The notes under the pieces: generated by a model
What the model was told of the DNA's origin: nothing
The model's input: the letters and a program-made list of their open reading frames with translations, nothing else
Database searches by the model: none
Part shown: piece by piece, positions 33,203 to 41,820 of the stretch
Layout: the number at the start of each line of letters is the position of its first letter
Numbering within the stretch: the first letter of the stretch is position 1
Program-made: the position numbers and the translations under genes
Assembly (NCBI GenBank): GCA_004557245.1
Contig: SFEL01000012.1
Span: forward strand, 1 to 61,207
Length of the DNA stretch: 61,207 nucleotides
Source of the DNA: Clostridiales bacterium
Lineage (GTDB): Bacteria; Bacillota; Clostridia; Christensenellales; CAG-138
Direction of reading: 5' to 3'

Positions 33203-33655
33203 TTATTTTAGCTCAGTGGTCCAGTTAAGCCCCTGTATCCTCACGTCCAGCTCCCGGAGCTGTTTTGAGAGTTCGTCCGCCTGCTTCTGCAGTGCGGAGA
33301 CGTCAACGGCGCTGCGTATGACTATCTCGCTGCGGGTTGCCCGTGCTGCGGTATTGCTGGCCTCCTGGAGAAAGTCATTCAGGCCGCTGATGCGCTCGAT
33401 GAGTGCATCCCGGCGGGCCAGAAGGGCAGTCAGCGGTTCGCCGTTGTGGAAGGTGGCGGCATTGGTGAGGTTTGTGCGGCGTATAAGCTCCTCATACCTC
33501 TCGCAGAGGCGTCCGTACTCCTCCAGAAGTGCATAAGGATCCTCGGCGGGTTTTTCGCCCTCCTGCACAAGGGCGTTTCGCCTGAGGCGACTCCGAAGCT
33601 GTTGTATGCGCTTCTGTATATCAGCCCTCTCGGACAGTGCTTCTGCCAGCTTCAT
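33203..33655 (-). CDS. DIP1984-family coiled-coil protein
   Basis: A 150-residue, almost entirely alpha-helical protein beginning MKLAEALSERADIQKRIQQL, with heptad-like Leu/Ile repeats to the end and a DPYALLEEY motif. It matches the conserved DIP1984 family, which has structures but no known function and is often found in mobile or accessory contexts. It is a single-gene unit. Confidence 0.8.
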   Translation of the reverse strand: MKLAEALSERADIQKRIQQLRSRLRRNALVQEGEKPAEDPYALLEEYGRLCERYEELIRRTNLTNAATFHNGEPLTALLARRDALIERISGLNDFLQEASNTAARATRSEIVIRSAVDVSALQKQADELSKQLRELDVRIQGLNWTTELK

Positions 33656-33737
33656 ATATTTTTACCTCGCTTTTTCTGTACTTTTCTATGATACAGTATA
33701 CCATAAACTTACCGCCTGAGGAATGAATAATGATAAA

Positions 33738-33768
33738 ACAAAGGAGCGCTCCTTAAGGAGCGCCTTTA
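33738..33768 (-). terminator. pyrR-uraA operon terminator
   Basis: On the minus strand AAAGGCGCTCC-TTAA-GGAGCGCTCCTTT followed by GTTTTA, 17 bases beyond the uraA stop. Confidence 0.82.
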
Positions 33769-33784
33769 GCGTTTATGTCTTTTA

Positions 33785-35110
33785 TCAGACCTTGAAGTTT
33801 ACGGAGGTATCGCCCTGCTCGTCGATGCCGAACTCGTAGTCCTTACCGGGGAGCACGGCGTTAAGCAGTATGCCCACTATGGCGGCTACGGCAAGGCCGG
33901 AGAGGCTTACGCTGCCGATCCTGACGGCGCCCGCCTCGCTGTAGGTGATTCCTATGGCGAGTACCATTATCAGGGCCGCGATGATGACGTTGCGGCTGCT
34001 GGTAAAGTCCACCTTATTCTCGACTACGTTGCGAACGCCCACAGCGGAGATCATGCCGTAGAGCACCATAGATACGCCGCCCATGGTGGCCACGGGCATT
34101 GCGGAGATCAGGGCCGCAAATTTAGGGCAGAAGCTGAGGAGGACTGCCAGGCCGGCGGCTATGCGGATAACCCGGGGATCATATACCCTGGAGAGGGCCA
34201 GCACGCCTGTGTTCTCGCCATAGGTAGTGTTTGCCGGTGCGCCGAAGAGGGCCGCAAGGGAGGTGGCAAGACCGTCGCCCAGAAGGGTGCGGTGCAGGCC
34301 GGGGTCGGCAAGGTAGTTGCGCTCCACGGTGGAGCTTATGGCGCAGACGTCGCCGATGTGCTCTATCATGGTGGCCAGCGCTATGGGCATTATGGTAATT
34401 ATGGAGGAGATAATGAGGGAGGTATCCGCATTGCCTATGAGGGAGAATACGGTGTCCTCCATCCTGAAGGGCAGACCCAGCCATGCGGCCTCATGCACCT
34501 TGGAAAAGTCCACATTGCCGGTGATCGCGCCCACCACATAGGAGGCTACTACGCCAAGCAGTATGGGGATTATCTTTACCATGCCCTTGCCCCAGATGTT
34601 GCAGGCTATAACTACAACGATGGCTACGGCGGCTACGCCCCAATTGGCGGAGCAGCTGTTGATGGCGGTGGCGGAGAGGTTCATGCCTATGCAGATTATG
34701 ATGGGACCTGTGACTATGGGCGGGAAGAAGCGCATTACCTTCTTTGCGCCGTATACCTTAAAGAGGCCGGAAAGTATTGCATACATCAATCCTGCGCAGG
34801 CCACGCCAACACAGGCGTAGGGCAGGAGTTCAGGCTCGCCCTTGGGCGCTATCGCCCAATAGCCGCCCAGGAAGGCAAAGGAGGAGCCCAGGAAGGCGGG
34901 AACCTTTTTCTTGGTGATCAGGTGAAAGAGCAGAGTGCCGAGGCCCGCAAAGAGCAGTGTTGCGGATACGCTGAGACCGGTCAGCGCCGGAACCAGAACT
35001 GTGGCGCCGAACATGGCGAACATGTGCTGCACGCCCAGCACCAGCATGCGGGGTGCTCCAAGGGATCTTGCGTCATAAATGGGCTCGTTTCCGACTTTTA
35101 CGTTTGACAT
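33785..35110 (-). CDS. uraA: Uracil permease
   Basis: A 441-residue NCS2 (UraA/UapA) transporter with about 14 membrane segments. Signatures are PAFLGSSFAFLGG near the N-terminus and GDVCAISSTVERNYLADPG with TTYGENTGVLALSRVYDPRVI in the second repeat, the uracil- and proton-binding region. It is second in the pyrR operon and so should be shut off by UMP through the PyrR attenuator. The start at 35110 follows GGAGGACAACCC. Confidence 0.94.
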   Translation of the reverse strand: MSNVKVGNEPIYDARSLGAPRMLVLGVQHMFAMFGATVLVPALTGLSVSATLLFAGLGTLLFHLITKKKVPAFLGSSFAFLGGYWAIAPKGEPELLPYACVGVACAGLMYAILSGLFKVYGAKKVMRFFPPIVTGPIIICIGMNLSATAINSCSANWGVAAVAIVVVIACNIWGKGMVKIIPILLGVVASYVVGAITGNVDFSKVHEAAWLGLPFRMEDTVFSLIGNADTSLIISSIITIMPIALATMIEHIGDVCAISSTVERNYLADPGLHRTLLGDGLATSLAALFGAPANTTYGENTGVLALSRVYDPRVIRIAAGLAVLLSFCPKFAALISAMPVATMGGVSMVLYGMISAVGVRNVVENKVDFTSSRNVIIAALIMVLAIGITYSEAGAVRIGSVSLSGLAVAAIVGILLNAVLPGKDYEFGIDEQGDTSVNFKV

Positions 35111-35166
35111 GGGTTGTCCTCCTGTAAATCTTTGCATTTTATATTCTCCACCCTGATAAGGGCTTT

Positions 35167-35706
35167 TTACTCCAGCTCATATATGCTTACCCCCGTCTCC
35201 CCATCCTGCTCGGAAAGCCTTACGGCTATCACCTCGCTGAGGGAGGAGGGTATGTTCTTGCCTACATATGTGGCCTTTATTGGCAGCTCAAGATGTCCCC
35301 TGTCGATAAGGGCGCAAAGCTGTATCCTGGCTGGCCTGCCCAGCTCCATCACAGCGTCCATGGCTGCCCTGGCGGTGCGGCCCGTGAAGATAACGTCGTC
35401 CACCAGCACGACGGTCTTGTCCACCACTGAGAAGGGAACATTGGTATCCGACACTATGGGGTCTGTTGATACCTTTGAAAGGTCGTCCCGGTACATGGCT
35501 ATATCCAGCTCTCCTACGGGTATCTCGCTGCCCTCGATATCCGCGATGTTTTTGGCGAGCCTCCTCGCAAGGGGTATGCCCCGGGTCTTTATGCCTATAA
35601 GGCACAATCCCTCAGTACCATGGTTCTTCTCCACTATCTGATGGGCAAGACGCACCAGCACCCGGTCAACATCCTGCTGTGTCATGAGCCGCGCTTTGAA
35701 TTTCAT
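35167..35706 (-). CDS. pyrR: Bifunctional pyr operon RNA-binding regulator / uracil phosphoribosyltransferase
   Basis: A 179-residue PRTase-fold protein with the PRPP loop VVLVDDVIFTGRTARAAMDA and basic RNA-binding face (RRLAKNIADIEG, RDDLSKV). It senses UMP/UTP and binds the leader RNA to force termination. The start at 35706 has AGGAG 8 bases upstream. It is followed by uraA after 56 bases and preceded by its own attenuator, so regulation is autogenous. Confidence 0.95.
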   Translation of the reverse strand: MKFKARLMTQQDVDRVLVRLAHQIVEKNHGTEGLCLIGIKTRGIPLARRLAKNIADIEGSEIPVGELDIAMYRDDLSKVSTDPIVSDTNVPFSVVDKTVVLVDDVIFTGRTARAAMDAVMELGRPARIQLCALIDRGHLELPIKATYVGKNIPSSLSEVIAVRLSEQDGETGVSIYELE

Positions 35707-35745
35707 GTTCTTCACTCCTTTGTCCCCAAGACTGTTTTTTCGCAA

Positions 35746-35860
35746 CAAAAAAGCCTTGTCTTTACGCTAAGACAAGGCCTGATAAAGCTATCAGCTTACA
35801 CTATCAGATTTATATGGAATTTCTTCCCCTCGCAGCCTTGTCAGCGTCTCTGCACTGAAC
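35746..35860 (-). promoter_or_regulatory. PyrR-dependent transcription attenuator
   Basis: On the minus strand the leader carries a PyrR-loop-like sequence (GTGCAGAGACGCTGACAAGG, 35854-35835) close to the known CAGAGAGGCTGACAAG element. About 60 bases later comes a perfect 10-bp terminator, GCCTTGTCTT..AAGACAAGGC, with six Ts (35746-35778). The upstream GACAAGGC can pair with the terminator's GCCTTGTC arm, giving an antiterminator when PyrR is not bound. Confidence 0.85.
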
Positions 35861-35883
35861 TTAAAAGTCTCACGGTTCGAGTT

Positions 35884-35912
35884 ATATTAACACAGTTCGA
35901 ATGCAAAAGCAA
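35884..35912 (-). promoter_or_regulatory. pyrR operon promoter
   Basis: On the minus strand, TTGCTT (35912-35907), 17 bases, TAATAT (35889-35884), just upstream of the attenuator. Confidence 0.65.
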
Positions 35913-35927
35913 GCTAAAATATGGCCA

Positions 35928-36090
35928 AGGAGCAAGTTTCTTTTTATCTTGAACCTGTCTGCTCCGACGGAAATTTTCCTCAATACCTGCATTCTCTTTC
36001 CGCCAGTCATGGGTATAGGGCTGCTACCTGCCATATACCGGATTGGCTGACGTGCTGAGATCAGCTTTACGGCAGCTCTTTTTGCTTTAG
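35928..36090. ncRNA. Candidate structured RNA, unassigned
   Basis: A 160-base gene-free stretch with nested complementary segments. On the plus strand: GGAGCA..TGCTCC, CGGAAA..TTTCCG, GGTATA..TATACC with an inner GGC/GCC, and GCTGA..TCAGC, ending in CAGCTCTTTTTGC. The long broken-helix appearance recalls 6S-type RNAs, but I cannot match it to a family. On the minus strand it would be the tail after prsW. Strand and identity are open. Confidence 0.35.
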
Positions 36091-36091
36091 G

Positions 36092-36817
36092 TTAAATTAT
36101 AGGCCCGTCGCTCTGTGATTCCTTATTTACCTTCTTTATCACCACTATATACATTATGACGACGAAGGCTATGAATATTATGGACGACGCCACGGTGTTT
36201 ATCATGGCACAGGAATCGTAAAAGCCGTGGAGCAGCACCGCCACAATGTAGCCCAGCCAAAGATTGGCCCGCTCCTCCGACTTGTCGCCCCATACCTGGC
36301 ACTGCTTTGCCCTGCCGTAGAAGGTTCCCATGAACACGCCAAAGCACATGTGGCCGGGAACCGCCAGCAGCGCCCTGGCGGGAGCTACGGAGAGGCCGTA
36401 GCCCAGAACATAGCCTATGTTCTCAAAGGCAGCAAAGCCAAGTGAGATGAACACGGCGTAAACTATGCCGTCGAAGCGGTAGTTGAAATTTACTTCCCGC
36501 CACGTCCGCCTCTTCAGCATGGCAAACTTGGCCCCTTCTTCTACCATTGCCACCACCACGAAGGCAAGGACTAATGTATAGCCTACGGTAGACTGATCCA
36601 TGAGCGAATTCAGTATCTTTGTGCCTATGCCCTCCAGAGCTATGGAGATGAGCGCCGCTATGACGCCGTATATCAGCAGCGACATTAGCAGCATGGAGGG
36701 CTCCTTCTCTACCGTATCCTTGCGGTATATGTACTTCATAAGGTATATGGCGGGAAGGAGGGCCGCCGCGCCGTATATGAGGGCCACGGCAAAAAGGGGT
36801 AGTGTAAACAGCAGCAT
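36092..36817 (-). CDS. prsW: PrsW-family intramembrane metalloprotease
   Basis: A 241-residue membrane protein with about seven helices and the PrsW/abortive-infection-like protease motifs: VVAMVEEGAKFAML (EExxK), GFAAFENIGYVLGYG (FExxxY), PGHMCFGVFMGTFYGRAK (His) and LLHGFYDSCAM (His). In Bacillus, PrsW starts degradation of an anti-sigma factor; no anti-sigma gene is nearby here. It follows typA by 36 bases and may be co-transcribed with it. Confidence 0.88.
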   Translation of the reverse strand: MLLFTLPLFAVALIYGAAALLPAIYLMKYIYRKDTVEKEPSMLLMSLLIYGVIAALISIALEGIGTKILNSLMDQSTVGYTLVLAFVVVAMVEEGAKFAMLKRRTWREVNFNYRFDGIVYAVFISLGFAAFENIGYVLGYGLSVAPARALLAVPGHMCFGVFMGTFYGRAKQCQVWGDKSEERANLWLGYIVAVLLHGFYDSCAMINTVASSIIFIAFVVIMYIVVIKKVNKESQSDGPII

Positions 36818-36853
36818 ATTTGCCTCCTGATTATACCAGATTATGTATTGCCG

Positions 36854-38686
36854 TTACTCGCGTATCTCCCGGGCAGCCATCTTCATGCGCTGCTCCTTGC
36901 TGAGTATCCTCTTGCGCATACGTATGTTCTTTGGAGTGACCTCCACCAGTTCGTCATCCGCGATAAACTCGAGGCACTGCTCAAGGCTCAGCACGCTGTG
37001 GGGGGTCAGGCGGAGGGCGTCGTCGCTGCCGGCTGCGCGCATGTTGGTAACGTGCTTCTTCTTGCAGACGTTTACGACTATATCCTCATTGCGGGAGCAT
37101 TCGCCCACTATCTCGCCCATGTATACGGGTACGCCCGGGCCTACGAACATGCGGCCGCGATCCTGAGTGTTAAAGAGGCCGTAGCTGTTGGTATCGCCGG
37201 TCTCGGAGCAGACAAGGCTGCCGTGGGTGCGCTCCTCGATATCTCCCTTATAAGGCTCATACTCGTAGAATATGCTGCTCATTACGCCGTTGCCCCGGGT
37301 ATCGGTCAGCAGCTCGCTGCGGTAGCCCAGAAGGCCTCTGGTGGGTACGTGGAACAGCAGCCTTACGCTTGTGCCGTTGGGCTCGGATATCATATCTATC
37401 ATCTCGGCCTTGCGGCGGCCAAGCTTTTCCATTACCGCGCCTACATAATCCTGCGGCACGTCTATCGTCAGCTCCTCGATAGGCTCAAGGAGGGTGCCGT
37501 CGGGAGCTTTATGGTATATTACCTTGGGGCGGGATACGGCGAATTCGTAGTCCTGCCTTCGCATCTGCTCTATCAGTATGGAGAGATGCAGCTCGCCGCG
37601 TCCGCTCACCTTGAACATATCCGTGGATTCGGTTTCCTCTACCCTCATGGATACGTTGGTCTGTACTTCCTTGAACAGCCTGTCGCGAAGGTTCCGGCTT
37701 GTGACGTACTTGCCTTCCTTGCCTGCAAAGGGGCTGTCGTTTACCATGAACATCACGGAAAGGGTTGGCTCGTCTATTTTTACGAAGGGCAGCGGATCGA
37801 TGTGATCCACATCGCACACCGTTTCGCCTATAGCAAGGTCGGATATGCCGGCCACGGCCACTATCTCGCCTGCGCCCGCTTCCTCTATCTCTACCCTTTT
37901 CAGGCCCTCGAACCTGTACAGGCGGGAGATCTTTACCTCCCGGGGATTCTCGGCCGCCCCGCCGCAGAGGACTGCTGTCTGGTTGCGGCGTATCCTGCCG
38001 CTCTGTATCCTGCCAACTCCTATGCGGCCTACATAGTCGTCATAGTCCAGGGTGGAGAACAGCACCTGAAGGGGGCCTTCGTCGTCGCCGCCGGGCGCCG
38101 GCACGGAGCTTATTATAGTATCAAACAGAGGCTGCATATCGGTGCCCAGGTCGTCGGGATCAAGGCCGCTGTAGCCATCACGGGCGGAAGCGTACACGAC
38201 GGGGAAGTCCAGCTGCTCGGCGGAAGCGCCAAGGTCTATGAACAGCTCCATTACCTCGTCCACCACCTCCAACGGGCGTGCGCCGGGACGGTCTACCTTA
38301 TTTACAACTACTACAGGTATCTTGCCCAGCCCCAGGGCCTTGCGCAGCACAAAGCGGGTCTGCGGCATGCAGCCCTCGAATGCGTCAACGAGAAGCAGAA
38401 CGCCGTCTACCATCTGAAGTATGCGTTCCACCTCGCCGCCAAAGTCCGCGTGGCCCGGAGTATCCACTATGTTTATGCGGTAGCCCTTGTAGTTTACCGC
38501 TGTGTTCTTGGAAAGTATGGTTATACCCCTCTCGCGCTCAAGGTCGCCGGAGTCCATAACCCGCTCCTGCACCTGCTCGTTGGCGCGGAATACACCGCTC
38601 TGTCTCAAAAGCTGATCCACCAGAGTGGTCTTGCCGTGATCGACGTGAGCGATAATGGCTATATTCCTCAGTTTTTCGTTCTTCAT
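36854..38686 (-). CDS. typA: Ribosome-associated translational GTPase TypA/BipA
   Basis: A 610-residue translation-factor GTPase: G1 AHVDHGKTTLVDQLL, G2 ERERGITILSKNTA, G3 DTPGHADFGGEV, G4 NKVDRPGARP, then domains II, III and V like EF-G and the TypA-specific C-terminal domain. It helps late 50S assembly and stress adaptation. Length is typical (605-615). Confidence 0.96.
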   Translation of the reverse strand: MKNEKLRNIAIIAHVDHGKTTLVDQLLRQSGVFRANEQVQERVMDSGDLERERGITILSKNTAVNYKGYRINIVDTPGHADFGGEVERILQMVDGVLLLVDAFEGCMPQTRFVLRKALGLGKIPVVVVNKVDRPGARPLEVVDEVMELFIDLGASAEQLDFPVVYASARDGYSGLDPDDLGTDMQPLFDTIISSVPAPGGDDEGPLQVLFSTLDYDDYVGRIGVGRIQSGRIRRNQTAVLCGGAAENPREVKISRLYRFEGLKRVEIEEAGAGEIVAVAGISDLAIGETVCDVDHIDPLPFVKIDEPTLSVMFMVNDSPFAGKEGKYVTSRNLRDRLFKEVQTNVSMRVEETESTDMFKVSGRGELHLSILIEQMRRQDYEFAVSRPKVIYHKAPDGTLLEPIEELTIDVPQDYVGAVMEKLGRRKAEMIDMISEPNGTSVRLLFHVPTRGLLGYRSELLTDTRGNGVMSSIFYEYEPYKGDIEERTHGSLVCSETGDTNSYGLFNTQDRGRMFVGPGVPVYMGEIVGECSRNEDIVVNVCKKKHVTNMRAAGSDDALRLTPHSVLSLEQCLEFIADDELVEVTPKNIRMRKRILSKEQRMKMAAREIRE

Positions 38687-38783
38687 ACGCTTGTCCTCTG
38701 TATATCAAATAAATTTTTTGCACAATACTGTATTTTAACCCATGGCCCGCAAAAACACAATAAGTATCAATCAAAAAAGGCGA

Positions 38784-38812
38784 TTGTCATAGGGTTTTTT
38801 TGGTGATATAAT
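38784..38812 (+). promoter_or_regulatory. thiT promoter
   Basis: TTGTCA (38784-38789), 17 bases, TATAAT (38807-38812), about 22 bases upstream of the TPP aptamer. Confidence 0.82.
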
Positions 38813-38833
38813 GTCCCTGAACAAAAGAATATG

Positions 38834-38917
38834 CTCCGCTGGGGGTGCTGGACGGTTTCCGTCCGGCTGAGATTAACCTTTGAACCTGTCTGGGTAATGC
38901 CTGCGTAGGGAAGCGGT
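38834..38917 (+). promoter_or_regulatory. TPP riboswitch (THI element)
   Basis: Conserved thi-box blocks are present in order: GGGGGTGCTGGACGG, CTGAGATTAACCTTTGAACC, then CTGTCTGGGTAATGCCTGCG and TAGGGAAGCGGTGAG. It is followed by the terminator at 38965, so TPP binding should stop transcription before thiT. Confidence 0.96.
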
Positions 38918-38964
38918 GAGTTGATAATGACCGGGCCTCATTTTACGGCCCGTGCTCCTTTCAT

Positions 38965-39003
38965 ATCTCCGCGGCCGTATGGCTGTGCGGAGATGTTTTT
39001 TTG
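38965..39003 (+). terminator. Riboswitch expression-platform terminator
   Basis: ATCTCCGC..GCGGAGAT stem, extended by an inner GGCCGTATGGCT hairpin, followed by seven Ts, 35 bases before thiT. A further hairpin, GGGCC..GGCCC (38933-38951), lies between aptamer and terminator and may belong to the switch. Confidence 0.88.
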
Positions 39004-39037
39004 CGGACAGCAAAAAACGAAAGGAGTTTTATAATTT

Positions 39038-39691
39038 ATGAAATTCGTGCTGTTTCAAAAGCTGGCCGGCCTTCAGGGCGGCGGGCTGATCATGTTCCTT
39101 CTCTCAGTAATCGCCGTGGCGGCGCTGCTCATTGGCATAATCCGCTACAAAAAGACCTCCCACCCCGCCCCCAAAAACCGCACCCGTGCCCTGGTATACG
39201 GCGCGCTGTGCGTGGCGCTGTCCTTCATGCTCAGCTACATAAAGCTGTTTTCACTGCCCATGGGCGGCTCGCTTACCCTTTGCAGCATGCTGCCCATAGT
39301 GGCCTACGCCTGCGCCTTCGGCCCCCTCTACGGCTTTACTGCAGGCCTTGCCTTCGGCGTGCTGCAGCTCATTCAGGATTTCTACGTTATACACTGGGCG
39401 CAGCTGCTCCTGGACTACTTCTTCGCCTTTGCCTGCTACGGCATAGCCGCCTACTTCCCCAATAAGCTTACCCTGGGCATAGCTGTAGCTGGCCTTTGCC
39501 GCATGCTCTGCTCCACCCTCTCCGGCGGAATATTTTTCGCGGATTCCGCAGTTGACGCAGGCTGGAGCAACGCCTGGCTGTACAGCCTCGCCTACAACGG
39601 CAGCACCATAGGTGCGGAGACGGTGCTCTGCGTTCTCGTATCCCTCCTGCCCCCGGTGAAGAAGGTGCTGGGGCTGATGAAAAGCGAATAA
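39038..39691 (+). CDS. thiT: Thiamine ECF transporter S-component
   Basis: A 217-residue membrane protein with six or seven helices. The thiamine-binding S-component motifs are ALSFMLSYIKLFSLPMGGSLTL, GFTAGLAFGVLQLIQDFYVIHWAQLLLDY and FFADSAVDAGWSNAWLYSLAYNGS. It works with shared EcfAA'T energising modules encoded elsewhere. The TPP riboswitch upstream confirms the substrate. There is a longer N-terminal extension (about 45 residues) than in Bacillus ThiT. AAAGGAG precedes the ATG. Confidence 0.94.
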   Translation: MKFVLFQKLAGLQGGGLIMFLLSVIAVAALLIGIIRYKKTSHPAPKNRTRALVYGALCVALSFMLSYIKLFSLPMGGSLTLCSMLPIVAYACAFGPLYGFTAGLAFGVLQLIQDFYVIHWAQLLLDYFFAFACYGIAAYFPNKLTLGIAVAGLCRMLCSTLSGGIFFADSAVDAGWSNAWLYSLAYNGSTIGAETVLCVLVSLLPPVKKVLGLMKSE

Positions 39692-39720
39692 GTCGCCGTA
39701 GTTCCCCATATAAATACCCC

Positions 39721-40290
39721 ATGATGAACTACATCTGGGGTTTCCTTATACTGTGCGGCTTCGGGGCCTTCGCCCTGTCCGGCGACCCTGCCGCCTCGGT
39801 GGACGCCATGCTTTCCGGCGTGTCCGAGGCTCTGGAGCTTTGCCTCGCCCTCTGTCCCTCCTTCATGCTGTGGCTGGGGCTTATGAACGTTGCGAAGGAA
39901 GCGGGGCTTATGGAAAAGCTGAGCCGGGCGGTCCGGCCTCTGCTGAAGCGGCTCATGCCGGACTCGTCCGAGGCCATGGCTCCCATCACGCTCAACCTTG
40001 CGGCCAACTTTCTGGGCCTCGGCAGCGCGGCCACCCCCTTCGGCATCGAGGCTATGGCAGAGCTGCAAAAGGCCAACAGGCTCGGCAATGCCGCAAGCGA
40101 CGATATGTGCATGTTCATCGCCCTGAATTCCTCCGCCGTGGAACTGCTGCCCACAAGCGTCCTGGCATTGCGCGCCGCCGCGGGATCCACCGATCCGTAC
40201 TGCGTGGTGCTGCCTACGTTTATTGCGTCGCTCGTATCCGCCTCCTGCGCGGTGCTGTTGTGCCTGCTGCTTAAAAGGAGGGCGAAATGA
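39721..40290 (+). CDS. spmA: Spore maturation protein A (nucleoside-recognition/Gate domain)
   Basis: A 189-residue membrane protein with about five helices and the SpmA core APITLNLAANFLGLGSAATPFGIEAMAELQ. In Bacillus, SpmA and SpmB are needed for spore core dehydration. It overlaps spmB by 4 bases and begins 29 bases after thiT. I see no strong ribosome site, so the start is less certain. It suggests a spore-forming organism, though some non-spore-formers keep these genes. Confidence 0.9.
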   Translation: MMNYIWGFLILCGFGAFALSGDPAASVDAMLSGVSEALELCLALCPSFMLWLGLMNVAKEAGLMEKLSRAVRPLLKRLMPDSSEAMAPITLNLAANFLGLGSAATPFGIEAMAELQKANRLGNAASDDMCMFIALNSSAVELLPTSVLALRAAAGSTDPYCVVLPTFIASLVSASCAVLLCLLLKRRAK

Positions 40291-40796
40291 GCCTTATACT
40301 GCCCTGCCTTATAGTTTTCCTTCTTATATACGCCTATATAAAAAAGGCCGACGTGTATTCCGCCTTTATATCCGGCGCGCTGGAGGCGCTGCCCATGCTG
40401 TATAAGACCCTTCCCTCCATGTGCGCCATGATGGCGGCGCTGTCCCTTTTGCGCAAAAGCGGCGCTATGGAGGCGTTCACCGGCGCTGTTTCCCCTGCTC
40501 TGCAAAAGGCCGGAATGCCGGGGGAGCTGGTGCCTCTGTTCCTGCTGCGCCCATTTTCCGGAAGCGCCGCCCTTGCCCTTCTCCGAGACATTTTCGATAC
40601 CTGCGGGGCGGATTCCTTTATGGGTGTAGCCGCAAGCGTCATGCTTGGCTCAACAGAGACCATATTCTATACCATGTCCGTATATCTGGGCTCAATCGGT
40701 GTGACAAAGCCCAGATACTGCATAGCCGCTTCCCTGGGCGCAGCCATAGTCGGGGCTGCATCCGCCCTTGTGCTCGCCCGCATGGCGGGTGTATAA
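40287..40796 (+). CDS. spmB: Spore maturation protein B
   Basis: A 169-residue membrane protein, partner of SpmA, with the Gate-domain core RPFSGSAALALLRDIFDTCGADSFMGVAASVMLGSTETIFYTMSVY. AAAGGAGGGCGAA overlaps the spmA end and precedes the ATG, and the 4-base ATGA overlap implies coupled translation. Confidence 0.92.
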   Translation: MSLILPCLIVFLLIYAYIKKADVYSAFISGALEALPMLYKTLPSMCAMMAALSLLRKSGAMEAFTGAVSPALQKAGMPGELVPLFLLRPFSGSAALALLRDIFDTCGADSFMGVAASVMLGSTETIFYTMSVYLGSIGVTKPRYCIAASLGAAIVGAASALVLARMAGV

Positions 40797-40851
40797 TATA
40801 TCAGTTGTGTAAGGGCAGCTTATAATGCCGCCCATACCGGAGGAAAACATT

Positions 40852-41562
40852 TTGAGTATTAACATTAAAACCTACGGCTCCTTTGTAAAGCTGCCGATAA
40901 ACCATCTTGCGGGGCATACCGTAATTTCCATAGACGTGCTGCGCTCGTCCAGCTGTATAGTATGGGGCCTTGTGAACGGCGCAAGCAAGATAATCCCTGT
41001 AGACGACCTGGGCAGCGCCGTATCCATAGCAAGCCGCATGGGAGACTGCGTATTGGCGGGCGAGCGGGGTGCAGTGCTCATTCCCGGCTTTGACATAGGC
41101 AATTCCCCTGCGGAGTACACCGAGGCAAGAGTGAGCGGCAAGGCCGTCGTCATATCAACCACCAACGGCACCGGAGCCATCTGCAAATCCGAGTCCGCCT
41201 CCAATGTGCTCATAGGCTCCATGCTAAACTGCACCGCCGTAGCAAAGCGCGCGGTAGAATTGGGAAACGACGTCATACTCATGTGTGCAGGTACAGGCGG
41301 GGAGTTCTCCGCAGACGACATATACGCAGCCGGCGCCATTGCCTCCGCCATACAGACACTGACCGACGCGGAGCTCTGTGACCTTACCCGCGTCTCCTGT
41401 CTGGTATACGATCGCTGGAAGGAGGACCGGACCGAGCTTTCAAAGACAAAGCACTATAAGCGGCTGGTATCCCTGGGTCTGGAGAGCGACATAAATTTCT
41501 GCCTCACCCGGGATCTTACGGATATAGTTCCGGAGTACAAAAACGGCGTGATAGAGCTTTAA
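40852..41562 (+). CDS. comB: 2-phosphosulfolactate phosphatase family protein (ComB)
   Basis: A 236-residue protein with the ComB fold: VISIDVLRSSSCIVWGLVNGA, GERGAVLIPGFDIGNSPAEY, VVISTTNGTGAICKS and CAGTGGEFSADDIYAAGAI. In methanogens ComB acts in coenzyme M synthesis. In Firmicutes the true substrate is unclear, and sulfolactate metabolism is only one option. A TTG start at 40852 is chosen because GGAGG lies 8 bases before it; an ATG at 40825 would add 9 residues without a good ribosome site. Confidence 0.82.
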   Translation: MSINIKTYGSFVKLPINHLAGHTVISIDVLRSSSCIVWGLVNGASKIIPVDDLGSAVSIASRMGDCVLAGERGAVLIPGFDIGNSPAEYTEARVSGKAVVISTTNGTGAICKSESASNVLIGSMLNCTAVAKRAVELGNDVILMCAGTGGEFSADDIYAAGAIASAIQTLTDAELCDLTRVSCLVYDRWKEDRTELSKTKHYKRLVSLGLESDINFCLTRDLTDIVPEYKNGVIEL

Positions 41563-41603
41563 AAAGCCCCGCCACTATTGGGGGGGTTCTGTTCCGTATG
41601 CAA

Positions 41604-41637
41604 AAAGGGCGGCCCCAAAGCCGCCCCTTTATTTTTA
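41604..41637 (+). terminator. Terminator after comB
   Basis: AAAGGGCGGC-CCCAAA-GCCGCCCCTTT followed by ATTTTTAT. It overlaps the stop of the converging permease remnant. Confidence 0.85.
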
Positions 41638-41820
41638 TGCCCAGACCAGGCTCGCAAAATACGTCAAAAACGGCACCGTCAGCACGCACAGCAGCGTGGA
41701 CATGACAACTATCCGCACGGCGTAGGTATAGTCCCCGCCGTAGAGCTGGGCGGATACCGCCACGTTGGTGCCAACTGGGCAGGCGGCGGCTATGAGAAGC
41801 GCGCACCTGAAAACACAGTC
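41635..41820 (-). pseudogene. AEC (auxin efflux carrier) family permease, C-terminal remnant
   Basis: The last 60 or so codons encode two membrane segments, CALLIAAACPVGTNVAVSAQ and YAVRIVVMSTLLCVLTVPF, ending FASLVWA, the C-terminus of an AEC-type transporter. Nothing upstream matches the other eight helices; the reading frame runs into aminotransferase sequence at about 41820. This is a 3' fragment with no start of its own. Confidence 0.8.

Noticed and set aside
35928..36090. RNase P RNA on the minus strand, suggested by TGAGGAAAATTTCCG
   Set aside because: Only one short box resembles RNase P; the other universal segments and the expected length of about 350-400 bases are missing.
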